Made by a program: the position numbers and the translations under genes. Positions 24,055 to 37,619 of a stretch of DNA of 64,000 nt are shown piece after piece. Each line of letters opens with the position of its first letter. Positions within the stretch are counted from its first letter, which is position 1. The notes beneath the pieces are model-generated. The model searched no databases. It was not told where the DNA came from and was given only the letters and a program-made list of their open reading frames with translations. The stretch is from positions 1 to 64,000 of the forward strand of contig NW_017265156.1 in NCBI RefSeq assembly GCF_001638985.1. The letters are read 5' to 3'. This DNA is from Phycomyces blakesleeanus NRRL 1555(-) (lineage: Eukaryota; Mucoromycota; Mucoromycetes; Mucorales; Phycomycetaceae).

Positions 24055-27000
24055 TACACTAAAAAAATTAAGTGTTTTTATCTTGCTGAAAATCTAATTT
24101 TATTTAGATAAAGAAATGTTTTATGCTCAATAATAATTGTCTTTCTTTGAGATAAAAATTGAATTTTTATCTGATTATTAGAGAAGTTCGTGGAGTCACT
24201 TTTTCAAAGAGAATTTTCTTTTAAAATCAAACTCATTGATTTAAATAAGAAAATAATGTAACAATACAAAAATAATTTTGAAAAAGTTTTTGAAATTTTC
24301 AGATTTTCTGAAAAAGTGAGAGAACTTTTTCAACTTCTAATATCTTTCTATTTTTTATTCTAAACTAATGTTATGAAAATAGTAGAAATATATGAAACAA
24401 TGCAAAGTTTTAAATATAAATCAGTAACGATATAAACAAGATTGTTTTACATATTTTTGTTTACGTTTATCAACTTATCTATTTAATAAAAATTATCTAA
24501 GCAAAACTAGCTATAGAAGCGTTAATGAGAAATTTAATATAAAGCTATTTTATTATCAAAAGAAACAAATTTTTCTGGTTAAATTTATTGAATGTTGTAT
24601 TTGGAAGTTTAGTAAATATAAAATCCAATGAATAAATTAAGTAATCACTATGAATGAAATTGGTGTGGCTGCCACTAATGGTAGTAAATATGTCACTAGT
24701 TTATTTTAATTAACTAATCAAATTGGTTCTAGAGTTTGATAAAAATATTAAAAAAGATAAAAAAGATAAAGTTGTATTTAAGAGTGAAGTAACATAATAG
24801 AAACGTCTTTTTTTTACATTTATATCATATAGTGAGTATAGCAATTTGATTTATTTATTTTTTATTTGAAATCGTAAAACTTTTTTTTGTCTCATTGTCA
24901 AGATTGTTGTATTTTGACAATACAACTAATCAATGTGGCAGACCAACTATCTGTCCCACTAATTTACCAAAAGTGCAGGATTTAAATTGTTTTTTTTATA
25001 TTTTATTTTGCTCAAATTTTTATTTTGCATTTATTTTTCTTTTTTTACGTAAATGAACATCATCTTGAAGTTATTTTTTAAGATCAGGTAAATCTATAGC
25101 TACTTTATACATCTAATTTACATGACTTGCTCTCTATTTTATTTTTACCTGTTTTAATTTGCTAAAATAAAAATGTATTTTAATTATTGAAAAAACAAAA
25201 AGTTACTTTTTATTGCTTGTGAGAGGAGTAAGGCATATTTCTGTTACAATGACAGAGGCTCGTGTTGACTTTATTCCAACAAGAACAAATAAGACACCAA
25301 GTGCAACTGTAAGGATAAATACACTGATCAACTATCTGTAGAAAAAAAACAGGAGACGGATATCAGCATATTCTTAGAAGAGCAAAAGCTCATTCAACTG
25401 CAGTTCCACATGTATACAAGGTAATGCCAACATATTATGCATGAAGACAGCATTGTAGAGACGAACTGAGGAAGATTGAGTAGTCAACAAAAGTTGTACT
25501 ACTCTTTGAGACTTGAGGAGTTAATTTTGAAATACTCATTTGCTTTACATAAATTCAGAGGTCAATGAGTTGCTGTTCTTCTCCTTCAAGAAGTGATGAA
25601 AGCTGAACACCAAACGGAGAAGTGACAAATCATACATATTAAATTTAGTGTCATGCAAGATATTTCATTAATATTTTTCTTTATTAAAAATGTGCTAACA
25701 AAGTTAAGCAGAGAACTTCAAGAAGAAGAGTTGAGGTATATATAGATTGTTTAAATGTAAAACTTAATACACTGACTAAACTATATTTTTAAAAGTAGTC
25801 TTGGTGAGGCAGAAAGTAGTGTGGCAGCCTCACCACCAAGAAGAAACATGCGGAGCCATCATGTTTAATTTTTTTTTGGACTCCTTGTTATTTCCGTCTT
25901 CTATGACATTAAAACAAAATTTCTCTTTACAATCACCCTTTTTTTAATAAATGACAAATCGACTCATTTCCTCTACTTTCTTCTATTGCTTTTCCCGTAG
26001 TCACATTCAAACAATATGCACCACTCAAACTTCAAGACACTCTTGATATAAAATTATTACAATTGTGTTTTGATTAAAAAAAAAGACTAATGCAACTAGA
26101 AAAACACATTTTTTGCAGTTTTTTTTCTTTCAAGCAGCTACTATATAATATGCTCTTGACTTACTTTCACAAAATACAGTCAATGTAAGTTACTGTCTTG
26201 TTAAACTGATACTGTATAGGACATACTAAACAATTTGATCAGCTATTAATGAGTAGATGCTTCTAATTATCTGGGGCATGTGCTGCAGTATGATAGCTAC
26301 CAGACAATCTTCAAATACAAACAAATTTTAGGGGTAAGCTTGCTAGACTACGTGTATTTACTTTGTATATTAACTTATTTCTGTAGATTTTGTCTGTATT
26401 TACAATTACTTGAGGCTGTTAATTAGCATACACTACAAAAGTCCGCAGATATTGGTTTCTAAAATCCCTACAAATGTCTTACTGAAATATTCAATTATTT
26501 TTAATTTTAATTTTTATTGTTTTTTGTATGTTGTAATTTCAGATCGCTTTTTTTTGGCTGTAAAATTACACCACCATCACTTTCTCTGGCTATGAAATTA
26601 CAACATTGCTTTTATTTTCTTTATGTTTTACACTTCTTTAATATAATTGTAAATTACACTAAAAAAATATTAATATGAAAATTAATATAATATTAAATAA
26701 GATATAGATATTCTTAAATTTTTTTTTTCTTTAAAATGAATAATTGATGTATTAACAGTATTTTTTATATGATGTAAATATAAATAGAAGAGCAAATATT
26801 TACTCAATATATTCAAAGTGAAAATATATCAAGAGAAAAAAGCAGAGGTTGTTATTTAATTTTTACTGTGGCAATATTTTTGCGTGATTTCTCCCTTTCA
26901 TATAAAGGGCTATTTTATTTAAAAAAAATCACATGTTGTGAGAGGTGAGAATTCCTTTCACAGAATTTCGGGTGTAATATACAAATAGTCATAAATCTAA

Positions 27001-27264
27001 ATATAGGGTTTGCATAAAAAATACTATAAAAAGAAAAGATGTTATTTTAATAATGCGCGCAGCATACATCTTGGAAATTGACTAAGCAATATATGAATGG
27101 TATTGTGATAAAATGCGCAGTAGATGTCTTGAAAAAAAACTTGGCAAAGTAGAAGCATGACATGGAGCAGTATTCTATCTATTTATAATTTATTTTTCAC
27201 TATATAAAGACCATGATTAAAAAATCTCAAAAACCATATCTTTTTATTAATTTATAATATCACT
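24055..27264. other. AT-rich stretch with only weak coding traces
   Basis: No transposase or host gene is recognised. At 25246-25341 a short frame begins MTEARVDFIPTRTNKTPS and stops. At 25795-25868 a short exon-like stretch follows an AG and ends SPPRRNMRSHHV. Together they may be remnants of an accessory gene. CACTA-like starts occur at 24055, 26430 and 26657, none with a convincing partner. Leader sequence of element C probably lies at the right end. Confidence 0.3.
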
Positions 27265-30200
27265 ATGTCTAACAATTGAACAAGAAACGATTATATTATC
27301 TGCATGTGCACTCGATGCACAGAGTCTAATCCATCTGGAAAGTGTCAAAGAAAGTAAAATGCAAAAGAACATTACAAACAATATGGTGCACCAGTTTTGG
27401 CAGCCAATGCAATGGGTAAATATTATAATTAAAAAAATGTTATTCTTGTGAATTTAATATAAATTATTCAATTAAACAGATATGCAAAATGAAAATGTTG
27501 ATTGTATGGAAATAGACTATAACTCTGATGTTGATGTTGATTTTAATGTCAATGAAGAAGGTAAAAGAAAAAAAACAAAGTGGAAAAAAAAGTTAACATC
27601 TAATAGTTTTTTATTATTATAGATTATGCTATTACTCTCAATCCATTAATCAATAATGAATATACTCAGCCAATTCATATATCTTTACTCTAAGAGGATG
27701 CGATTTTTTTTCAGAAGATGCAGGCCTGCAGTCATTTGTTATTGATGGCAATGATATTGAGGAGGGCGGAACAAGCTTTGGTTTCAAGAAAGACAAGGCC
27801 TTTGAGAATCCGGCATTGAGCTCGGTGAAAATGCAAGATATGAATTTTTACAAATACTAAAACTCTTTCATTATAACACTTGATTTGATATCTAACCGAA
27901 ATGTTTATATTTGTAGCTCATCAGTATCCTTTGAGCAATATGCCTGTCTATATCCGTTTTATGGCTATCTTCATTATTATCTTTCATTTCGTGTTTCTGA
28001 TGGATAATGGTGGATCGATCCTCATCAAATTTTGCAATATCCTTTTCTCTCTTTTTGATCTTACTAATGCTCTTCCCTTGACAATTGACAGCTTGAAACA
28101 CATCACAGGTTTCAACACAGCAACAGGCGGAATTATGGTGTATGTGACATGCTCAAAATGTTATACAATTTATTCTCCAAACGCAAGCACAAAAAATTGC
28201 ACATTCAAATTATTCACTCATTCAAATACCTGCAACAACACCCTCTTTAAATCTACAAGTGGCAATCGTTCTTCTCCAGTGATGGTGTATCCGTACAGCT
28301 CTCTCAAACACACTTTACAACAATATTTCTTAACACCAAATTTTGAATACCGAATCAATCTTTGGAGAAATTGTCAAACACTTGCAGAAACAAAAATGGA
28401 CATATACGACAGCGCAATGTGGAACGAAATCAAAGACAATAATGGCAAACGATTTGTTGATGACCCCCAATCTCTAATGTTGACTCTAGACATCGATTGA
28501 TTCCAACCTTTTGATAGACAAACTCATTCCAGTGGTGCCATTTATCTGTCAATTAACAATCTCTCTCGAAGTGAACGTCTAAAGTCAGAAAACATTATTC
28601 TTGTTAGTATAATGCCAGGACCAAAAGAAGCGAGCACCAATAGTATGAACAATTACTTGAAGCCACTTGTTGACGAATTGCTTGAACTGTACAATGGTGT
28701 GAAGATGTCCAATAATAGCAATGAAAATATAACTGTCTGTGCCACATTAATGTGTGTTGTGTGTGATATTTCTGCTGCAAGAAAGACATCTGGATTCACA
28801 GAACATGCAAGCATATGTGCATGCCACAAGTGCCAATGTCAGTTTATCATGATATCCGAAACCACCCAGATAGACTTCTCTGGATTTGAATATTCCACAT
28901 GGACTAAACGTACAAAGGCCAGAAATCTGGGTTATGCCAATAAGTGGAAGGAAGCCAAAAATGCAGCTGAGTATACCCAACTTGAAAGACGCAATGGTAC
29001 TCAATGGTCTCAACTTCATTTGCTTACATACTTTGATCCTGTTTGGTGTACAATCATTGACCCTATGCACAATCTCTTTCTTGGAACTGCCAAGTGCATG
29101 GTGCAGATTTGGAAAGAGCTAGAGTACTTTGACAACCAAGCTCTGTTGGCCATGCAAGATCTGGCAAATGGTGTTGTTGTTTCACCTGACTATGCATATA
29201 TCAACAAAAAGATAGCTGACAGATTTTCTTCCATAAAAGCTGACAAGTGGAAATTGTGGTGCCTTATTTACTCTCCTTTTGTTCTGAAGCACATTCTTCT
29301 AGTGAAGCATCTTTCCAACTGGATGTTTTTTGTGAATGCTTGCCATTTACCCACAAAACCCTCTGTTACTTCTGATAAAATATCCAGTGCCCACGCCCAT
29401 CTCCAATTGTTCTGTAAAGGGTTTGAAAAGCTGTATAAAGAATTTCCTGTCACTCTAAACATGCATTTACATCTCCATCTGAGCAAGTGTATTAACGATT
29501 TTGGCCCGATTTATGCTTTCTGGTTGTTCAGCTTCGAAAGATATAATGGGTTGCTTAAGAATCTCAACACAAATTAAAAGGGTGGATTCAAAGTAACTAT
29601 GATGAAGCGTTTTTTGAAAAAGATATACGTTGGCAACTACATCCAATCTTTTGAAGAGAAATTCCCTGCAAGAACAGTTAATTTTCTACATAGCATTACT
29701 CGCAGTCAAGTTATTTTAGAGCAACCTTCTTCAATGAGCAGCTCGTTTATATTGTCCACATTTATCAAATACACTATGAATCCTCAAAAATCAGTTATGG
29801 GACGTGAACCTTTGCCATCAGATGTACTGTCATTCAAGGTCGAGCCTGTTGTGGTGGTTGAAGTTGAAGAAGTTTTTAAGAGGAAGAATTGAAGATTTGA
29901 GATTAGGAACGAAGATTCGTGAGAACTTGTGTAGGTTTTGTTTATTGAGAAAAGATTTTGTATCAAAGTTTGACGTGGTTTCTATACTGAACTACTACTG
30001 CTATTTATATTATTTGGGATTGGGAAAATTATATGACTGGGGTCAGGTAATCGATCCTATCTGACCCTTAATCAGAGCAATATAATCTTGGGATAATTAA
30101 TGTATGATTAATTATATAAATGTGTATAGTCCCAATGAAGTATTAACATTCAAAGTAAATGTGTTTATGAGTTATAATTAAGCTTACAATAATCCACTGA

Positions 30201-30958
30201 TGTATCCCATATTATGGTGATATCATCATATGAAATATAATCACTATCATGCATGCTAAACCTGTGTGTTAAATAATAAAGTAATTGGTAGACACCTTTG
30301 ACTGGAATAGCTGAGGTCTTATATTATTTCCTTCAGACTTATTCTCAATTACAGAAGTAGTCAATACTCATTTACAACAGAGCCGAAAATTGTCATGAGC
30401 AAAGAGCATTATGAGTGTTTATATCAATATTATAAGGACGTGTACAACAGTCACAATATTTTTGGTCACCACTCAGATTGCCACGCTGGCCAGATTTTTG
30501 TTAATAATCGTATTATAAAAGTCAAGCAGATATCCCTTCTTGGCCAACAGTATTTTTCTGGGTCTTACTTTCAAGCCCTTTTTGTCAAAAAGAAAAGTGA
30601 AGACATTTCCACATTTCCTGGCCGCATTTTATATATATTTCAACACACATTGAACTTTGGTAACATTGATGTCATTCATACTTTTGCCTTTGTTGAATGG
30701 TATGCGAGTTACTTGTCAGGAAACATCCAACCACTGAAAAATGAAAAAATTGAATTGTGGCAAGAACCATTCAGTTTGCTAACTTATGAGAACATCATTC
30801 CTGTCTACCAATTTTACTCACCAGTTGCTATAGCAAAATATAGGTCTACAATAACAAGTGACTTTAAACGTTTAGTAATATCTTTACCTAAAAAAATTGA
30901 ATATCAGCATATAATAATAAAGATCACTATAAATCCAGTATCTTATTCTTTCAAATAA
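27265..30958 (+). pseudogene. Tnp2-type transposase of element C, interrupted by a solo LTR
   Basis: Exon 1 at 27265 encodes ICMCTRC with two stops. Short exons follow near 27480-27563 (acidic) and 27625-27860, then the main exon from about 27917. Marks include the acidic residue in LTLDID just before a TGA (28498-28500) where sister copies have tryptophan, VCDISAARKTSGF with CACHKC, IDPMHNLFLGTAK and SFERYNGLLKN. A TAA at 29575-29577 is a second break. A 533-bp solo LTR (29847-30379) is inserted after the VEP residues. The C-terminal part (30380-30958) is open and contains FVNNRIIKVKQISLLGQ and TFAFVEWYAS, which help define the family's C-terminus. Confidence 0.82.
29847..30379 (-). mobile_element. 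Solo LTR, family S2
   Basis: A 533-bp LTR with ends TGTTGT and ACAACA and a perfect duplication GAGCC (29842-29846 and 30380-30384). Removing it with one GAGCC rejoins the Tnp2 frame of element C. On the minus strand a TATAAATAG box is followed by CAATAAAC, which sets the orientation. A 68-bp terminal fragment of the same family is at 58779-58846. Confidence 0.88.
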
Positions 30959-30991
30959 TTTTTTTATTGTAAAGGGGCTTTTTTATTAGTC

Positions 30992-32224
30992 TTAATTCTT
31001 TGCCCAAGACAGTTTTTTCATCTTTGCATTGGTAAGCTTCTTTTCTCTTCTTCTCAAGATCTTTCTGTCAAAAGAGCATGTCTGGCTACCTTTTGGAATA
31101 TTCTGATAAATAGCATCAAGTTCTTCTACGAAATTGTCACCCTATGTATTCATATAAGTAACATTAATTATTACTAAAAAAAATTGTATCTTTTCACTTC
31201 TCTAACTTGGACGAAATCGCCCAAAGACTCGACCAGCAGAAGATGAGTTGTCTGCAACTTCGCAATCAGTCTCCAGGTCAGACATTTAGTCAGCATGAAG
31301 AAAGTTATCAAGACCCTCTCCATACGTTTTGACAAAGTATTCCCTAATTGTTTCTAAGGCTAAAGCTCTTTTGTTTTGTATCTGTACATTTTTATCTTTT
31401 ACTATTATTATTTTTATGATAAGAAATATGCACTTATTATCTGAACATGTCTTTGGGAAAGACATTCAACTTGGTTCATTTCTGCAGTTTGATTGTCAGT
31501 CTTCTTTTCTTTTAACTTTTGGCTTGAAATATAATGCAAAACCTTTCTTCTGATTTTGCCTGGTGTAATGAGTTTGTCCGCAGCCTGATTACAAAGATAA
31601 TCTACAACAGACTTGATAATACACCTGTTTGCCTCAAAATATGCACTTTGTGTTTTATCATATTTCTCATACAGCTGTTCTTCTTGTATGTGTGATTGCA
31701 ATAATTGCTAAAAGAATTCAACAATGAGTAATTCATTTAACCACAAAACTAGCTTGACTACTTACATTCAAGACTGGATAGCTATCAGGTGAGAGAGCTT
31801 GTTCAACAGCCTTGCTTGCTTCTGCTTCTATATCTTCAGAAGTAATAATTGTTTTGCCACTACGCAAAAACGTATTGACTTCTGAGATTTTTTTGTAAAC
31901 CTTGCCAATGGTATGGCCATCACCCAATGAAGCCTGAACTGTGTTCAAGCAAGATCTTTTTAATGATAAATCTGCATCAGAATTATTGATCCCCTGAGAT
32001 TTTTTTCGCATCAAAGCAAAAATCTTTGCCAGCATTTCTTGATAAGTGATTATAATGGTTACGATAAGTAAAAATATATTATTGTGGAAAAATAAACAGT
32101 ATATTATTACATTTGCTCAGCAGAATCAATGTTGCTGCCATTATCATTGGCAGTAGTAGTGGTGGTAGTTGTGGTAGCTCTGGCAGCCTTGTTAGCTTTT
32201 TTTGGAATTGTATTTTCTTGGCAT
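30992..32224 (-). pseudogene. Accessory (TnpA-like) gene of element C
   Basis: Convergent with the Tnp2 gene of element C, with a gap of only 33 bp. Exon 1 from 32224 has a run of threonines and a frameshift. Exon 2 is about 32038-31766. Exon 3 is 31708-31403, exactly 306 bp as in elements A, B and D. Exon 4 contains FRPS followed by a TAG where other copies have tryptophan in SWRS or SWRT. The last exon ends LSWAKN, parallel to WCFSK and WALKYRS. A TAA also falls near the end of exon 3, so the gene is dead. Homology is judged by exon pattern and these motifs, not by overall identity. Confidence 0.6.
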
Positions 32225-32829
32225 GATAAACAATAAAGTATAGTAGCTTTTAAAACATATATTTTTTATTCATGCCAAGTTTGATTTGGGCTTAATGTTT
32301 GACTTTTTTTTTCTCGGGGAACACATGAAGAGCTTTATGTTTTTATTTAACTGAATAAAAATAAATATGCTTTATATCATAATAGTAATATATTTATGCT
32401 TTGATATAGAGTAGTTATTGATTTTAATATTCTTATATGTCTGCTAATACTACTGATACTTTTAATATGTCAATCTTTGTTAAATAGATTGAACACAATA
32501 AGCTGTTATTTGTTACCATAAAAGCCAAAGCTTATTTTTACTTTGTTTTAATAAATACACCCACATCAAAAAAAAATAATTTTTTTTTAAAAATTTAGAT
32601 TTAACGGAACAACTGCGCCCCTTCTTTTCTTTTACTTCACTTTCTTCTCTTTTGGTTTTATCTTTTTGGTCACTTTAAAAACTCTGGTAAGTGTACTTTA
32701 AAAAACTGAACGTTTACTAACCCATTTGTATTTATATAATTTTCTTTTATTACATATCCTACACATCTTTCATGAAAAAAATACACTGTTAGCAAGTATC
32801 TGAGAGGTTCAGGTAATTTTTTTTCAAAC

Positions 32830-33425
32830 ACAATATGAGTAGCTTGTTGACTTGTTATCTTTTTAAATTTCACAATGCTAGTTTTGATAAAGTAAGCACA
32901 CTTCTTTATTCTTTATATAATACATTTAATTATATGTCCACAGTTCAGTCAAAGGTAATAGCAATTATTTTGCAACATTCAAGTATCTTGTTAATCATTT
33001 TTTTATTGAAGTACCATATAATTTTATCCCAAATTATATCTGACTACCTATTGTATAAACTCGTGTCTATAATATGTAAGTATGATACATATTTTAATGA
33101 TTTGACATATGCTAACAACCGCATTTTTATTCTATATTTTTTTATTGATTTATTTAATAATTAGTAATCAAAACATCATTATTACTTTTTGACAATTCTA
33201 TCGCAGATATTTCAAAATGTCTTAACATGTAAGTATCCATGCATATATCTATAAATCAATAGAAAATATTAATAAATTCATTTTTTATTTTAAATCTTAA
33301 AATATAGCAGCCACAAGAAAAAGTCTGGGGAAGTCTAAAGGAAATGTCAATAATATCATCTTCAGTCAAAGAAGTATTAAATCAAAGATAATCACAAGGA
33401 ATACGTGAAACCGATAAGGTGAGAA
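32830..33425 (+). other. Possible third, small-exon gene of element C
   Basis: Plus-strand segments are bounded by good splice signals: a GTAAGCAC donor at 32891, an ACAG acceptor near 32942, a GTAAGTATCC donor near 33231 and an AAATATAG acceptor near 33308. The last exon-like stretch ends at GTGAGAAAATG near 33420. Its position outside the accessory gene mirrors the candidates in A, B and D in mirrored orientation. The reading frame is not established. Confidence 0.22.
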
Positions 33426-33665
33426 AATGTAGTATAAACCATGTCATCAAGATCTCTCAAGCTATCCAATGAATAGAGGTGTAACATGTATATGAATATT
33501 ACTATCTAAACATGTATATTTAAGAAAGTATTAGTGGTGAACGTTAAATAGTTAAATTGTTTTTCCAACCATTCAAAAATCAATAAAAATCAATTCTTCT
33601 ATGATATTCTATTTCTAAAGCTTTTAATGTTTCATATCAATAAAATAAAAACGTATCAACATATA

Positions 33666-33724
33666 TTGGACATATATCGGACATATTCTGAACATCTTTC
33701 AGACATATTTTGGACATATTTTGG
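33666..33724. repeat. 11-bp tandem repeat
   Basis: Five consecutive 11-bp units plus a partial one, consensus TTGGACATATT with variants such as TCGGACATATT and CTGAACATCTT. It is short and has no apparent link to a gene. Confidence 0.7.
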
Positions 33725-33996
33725 TAGAATTAGCTGGAGTTAAATAAATATTTCAATCATAAGAACACTTTTTAGAGGTGGTGGTTTTAAATAATAATCT
33801 ATATTTAGCAGGATTTAAGCACAATTCTTCATAATAGATAAATTTATAGCCAAAATACTAAAGAATTACAGCATTTTAAAAGCATATGGTTGTTATTCTG
33901 TCCATTAATATTGGTCATATATTAGAATCTAAATGCTTATCATTTGGTATATCAGCAGTAATATATTAGAATCTAATATTATACATATATTATACT

Positions 33997-34417
33997 TGTG
34001 GTGATCCAGATACTTGGTTGTTGGATTTATTACATCTAAGAACATATTCCTATTATTATAGTAAAACAGCTATCATTACAAGAACAAATGAATAATTTAT
34101 TTATTTTACTTATGGTAAATCAATAAGACCAATAATTAATTACAGTAAGTACTGTAATTATGACAGCTCAGTAAGCACTGAGTTAATATGAGGACACTAC
34201 AATTAGATTAAATTATAAACATAGCAGTACCAGCTCTCTAATATCTAAATGAACTCGGACTTAAGAAATTAAGATGTGACTGACAAAGCAGATCGTGTTT
34301 TGATATAAAAAGGACAACTTTGTATTCTTTAATAAAAAAAACCTATATACAGTCTCAAAGTATTCTTATATACGTCTCAATCTTTTTACTGTTGATTTTA
34401 TTCTATAAAACTTCACA
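33997..34417 (+). mobile_element. Solo LTR, family S1-like, diverged copy
   Basis: A 421-bp LTR starting TGTGGTGATCCAGATACTTG and ending CTTCACA, with a perfect duplication ATACT (33992-33996 and 34418-34422). It shares the start and the TATAAAAAGGACA region with family S1 but is about 120 bp shorter. The surrounding 33.4-35.06 kb is AT-rich without recognisable genes. Confidence 0.82.
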
Positions 34418-36325
34418 ATACTTTAATCCTATCTTTTGGATATATTTTAGTTAAATTTAAAAGTCTAAAATCCGAAGTCTCTTACAGTGATACTTGAGGT
34501 AATTACAAAAAAAATTACTTTTAAGTATCTATATTCATAGTATTCTTTACTTTAGCTTTACACAACTCAGGAATGAGATTGTTTGAATGTTCTCTCAATA
34601 GAAAAGCATCAACAATTATAATTTATAACGAAGAATCCCATCATCTATAGCTGATATATCTAAAGATATGTATTACTTGTATAACTAATATATGAGTTAG
34701 TATATGTGCAAGATATATTGCTAGTATTATTATTAAGCTTGTATATGAATATGCATCATTATATGCCATGTTAAAGACATAGTATACCATATTATATTAT
34801 ATAGTCCATCATATAGTCCATTGTATATTTCTATTATATATTCTGTTGTATATTCTACTGCGCAGCAAGCATATGAATAAAATTAAAATCCCCCAAATTT
34901 ACTACCAATTTTTCCATATATGAATTTACTACCATACTTTTACTATCAATTTCTCTATATACGGATTTACTACCATACGTTTACTACCAATCTGTTTGAA
35001 ACTAAGCCAATCAAACATACTGCTTTACTATTCAGTAAATTAGTGGCAATACCACTATGATTACACTACAAAAATCATTGGGAATAATTATAATAATAGG
35101 TCTTGATTATTGAGATATTTTGTCACATAAAAATGAATTACTTGTAAATATTAAGGAAATCATAGTTGACAAGTTATTGAATAAAGTGTCAAATATAATT
35201 GAATATTATGTTATTCCAAAAATAAAAACCAGGAGTTTAGATATAATGTCTGTGTATCAACTGTTCTCGGAAATCAATTATATAGACTATTCCAAATGCA
35301 GAACAATATATTATTTACCACTGATTACACCTGTAATTTGATGTAGGCCTTGTTTTTGTAATATCAGACATAATAACAGGGCACTTCTTTAATGTTTATT
35401 GGCTAAATTAATCGAAGAAAAAATTCTCATAGGTGCAAATACTAAGCACAAGTCTCTCAATTGGATATTGTTTTGTTTTGAAAAATGATTTTTTATTTGT
35501 TTTTATTTTGGATAAAAAAAGCCTTTTTTTTGGCAATAATAAGAATTGTATATAGTATTACTATTTTATACACTAATCTGTTATATTGTACTTCTTATAA
35601 ATTTTGTTTCAGAATTTTTTGAATTAATAAACTCGGGTAGTAAATATATATGCTTACTGAAGCTATTTGATTAAAGGGAGTAGAAAGATACTTACATACT
35701 GTTAGAATAATTTGTTAATAATGGAATAAAACACAGATTTATATTATCAAAAGCTACAAGCCAATGCGTCATTCAAGTATATATTACAAAGAAAGGAATA
35801 TAAAACATATACATATATATTTACTAAAGGAACATGTCTTATTCTTGAGTACTGGTCATATAAGAATGTGAAGAACCATTTCAACTATAAAAAAGGAGAG
35901 TGAAAATGCTGATATAAAAAAACAAAACAAAATAAAAACAACACAATAATAAAATGAATAACATGTACTCTTATATTCTTTAAATGATTTGTTTTTACTG
36001 ACCATATGTAAAGCAAGGGTGAGCTATATTTAAAGTAGATGTTAGATATTGCTTTTAATACTGGAAAGAAGCTGCTGATATAGATATATACATACATGCC
36101 ACCAATATGTTTTTGTTTTTTGTTTGCACCGGTTATATCAGAGAAATATACAGTCTCATCAATTAAATGAAAGACAATTTTAGCTTCCGCCAAAGTAAAA
36201 AAATAACATCCTTAACTCTCTCTTCATTGTTTATTTACTTTTACTTAAGAAACCACTTTCAAAATTATTGGAATAAGAATATATAACCTTTAAATATTAA
36301 GAAAAATATTTTTTTTATTGAAAGT

Positions 36326-37403
36326 TTAATATTTAGTAACATTACCACGGGCTTTCTTAATATAGGCTATGCGAGTTGGCATAGACATGCAGTAGGTCTT
36401 GCATACTGCAACCAGTATTTTCTTCCATTCTTCATGGATAACCTTGTCTAGCTCCTTAATAGTTCTTGGAGCTGGTACTCTTGCCCTTACCATCCGACCC
36501 AAATGAGCCCATAGGTTCTCAATAGAACTGAGATCTGGGCTATTCGGTGGCCATTCCATTATTGGTATATTATGGGTCTTTTTCCAGTTCTCAACAAGTT
36601 TTGACTTATGACAAGGAGCATTGTCTTCTTGGCAAATAAACTCCCCATTATGTCTTTCACTTAGGCAACCATAAAATGGGAGCAACTTTGTTTCCAAAAG
36701 GTTTATATAGCCAAATTGGTCAAGGCTGTTAATAATCATTTTTAGTGAGCCTACTTCTCCTGCCCACACACAGCCACAAACCATCACCAAACCAACTCCA
36801 AACTGTACTCTACGCATGATACAATCAGACTTGAACTTCTCCAGAGGAAAGCGCCAAATTCTAAGGTTTTCATCCTTTGGGAAAACCATAAGCAAGACTC
36901 ATTGCTCCAAATCACACGATCCCATCTTCAATTGGTTTCTTTGCAACGTTTAGCAACAACAATCGTTTCTTTTTATGTGTTCTGGATAGCCTTGGCTTAA
37001 ACACAGAATGCCAAGAGGACGTTCCGATTTTACGAATAGCTTTGCGGATGGTATTCTTGCAAATGTACATGCCAATCACGAGTCTTATAGCGTTTGTGAG
37101 TTCTCCAAGTGTGGCATTACGATCTTTCTTTATTTCGTTTTTAAGCTGATGTAAATCTCTCTCACCCAAAATTGATGGACGTCCTTGGCGTTTTTCTGTT
37201 AATGGCGTGACATTATGTTTCCATCTTTGAACTGTGCTATGTACAGTTGTCATGGGTATGCCTGTCTTCTCCGAAATGGCAGTCAATAAAATATTATAGA
37301 GAGCACCATTGATAATAAGTCCTTTTTCATAGTCTGAAAGCTCTTTTCGTTTCTTACAAATACTTTTATTGATTTGAATGAGAAGAGTTTTTAAAAAAAG
37401 CAC
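36326..37403 (-). pseudogene. Tc1/mariner transposase, second family, inactive
   Basis: The N-terminal part (37403-36912) has a helix-turn-helix (SEKTGIPMTTVHSTVQRWKH) and a basic second HTH ending in KPRLSRTHKKKR. The rest, in another frame (36895-36326), has GCVWAG, the second catalytic aspartate in CQEDNAPCHKSKL, and the final glutamate in SPDLSSIENLWAHLG (DD34E). A frameshift and a stop separate the halves near 36900. The first catalytic position reads WSNES where the family has WSDES, so the aspartate is lost. No inverted repeats could be paired; the right side may have been removed where element D begins. Confidence 0.82.
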
Positions 37404-37619
37404 AACAACTTTATATTAAAAATGTTCTATTTAGTTGAGTTTAAACTTTTTTCTTTCATTTATTCTATGGGTCTGTATACCTCACATTTACTGACTATCT
37501 TTACTGATCACCTATACTGACAGTTCTTTAATATCTCCAATGATCAACAGCAAAAAAAACACGTCTTTAAAATTATAGATCAGTAATATGTTCTTTATTT
37601 ATTTGATTTCCTGTTATTA

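Noticed and set aside
26657..26680. CACTAAAAAAATATT as the left end of element C
   Set aside because: The distance to Tnp2 is plausible, but no matching right end or duplication was found up to 35 kb.
33525..33540. TATTAGTG as the right end of element C
   Set aside because: Only six terminal bases match the proposed left end and the flanks differ.
35885..36193. 102-residue minus-strand ORF with hydrophobic C-terminus as a membrane protein gene
   Set aside because: The hydrophobic run comes from A/T-rich codons and there is no start context, intron pattern or relative in the window.
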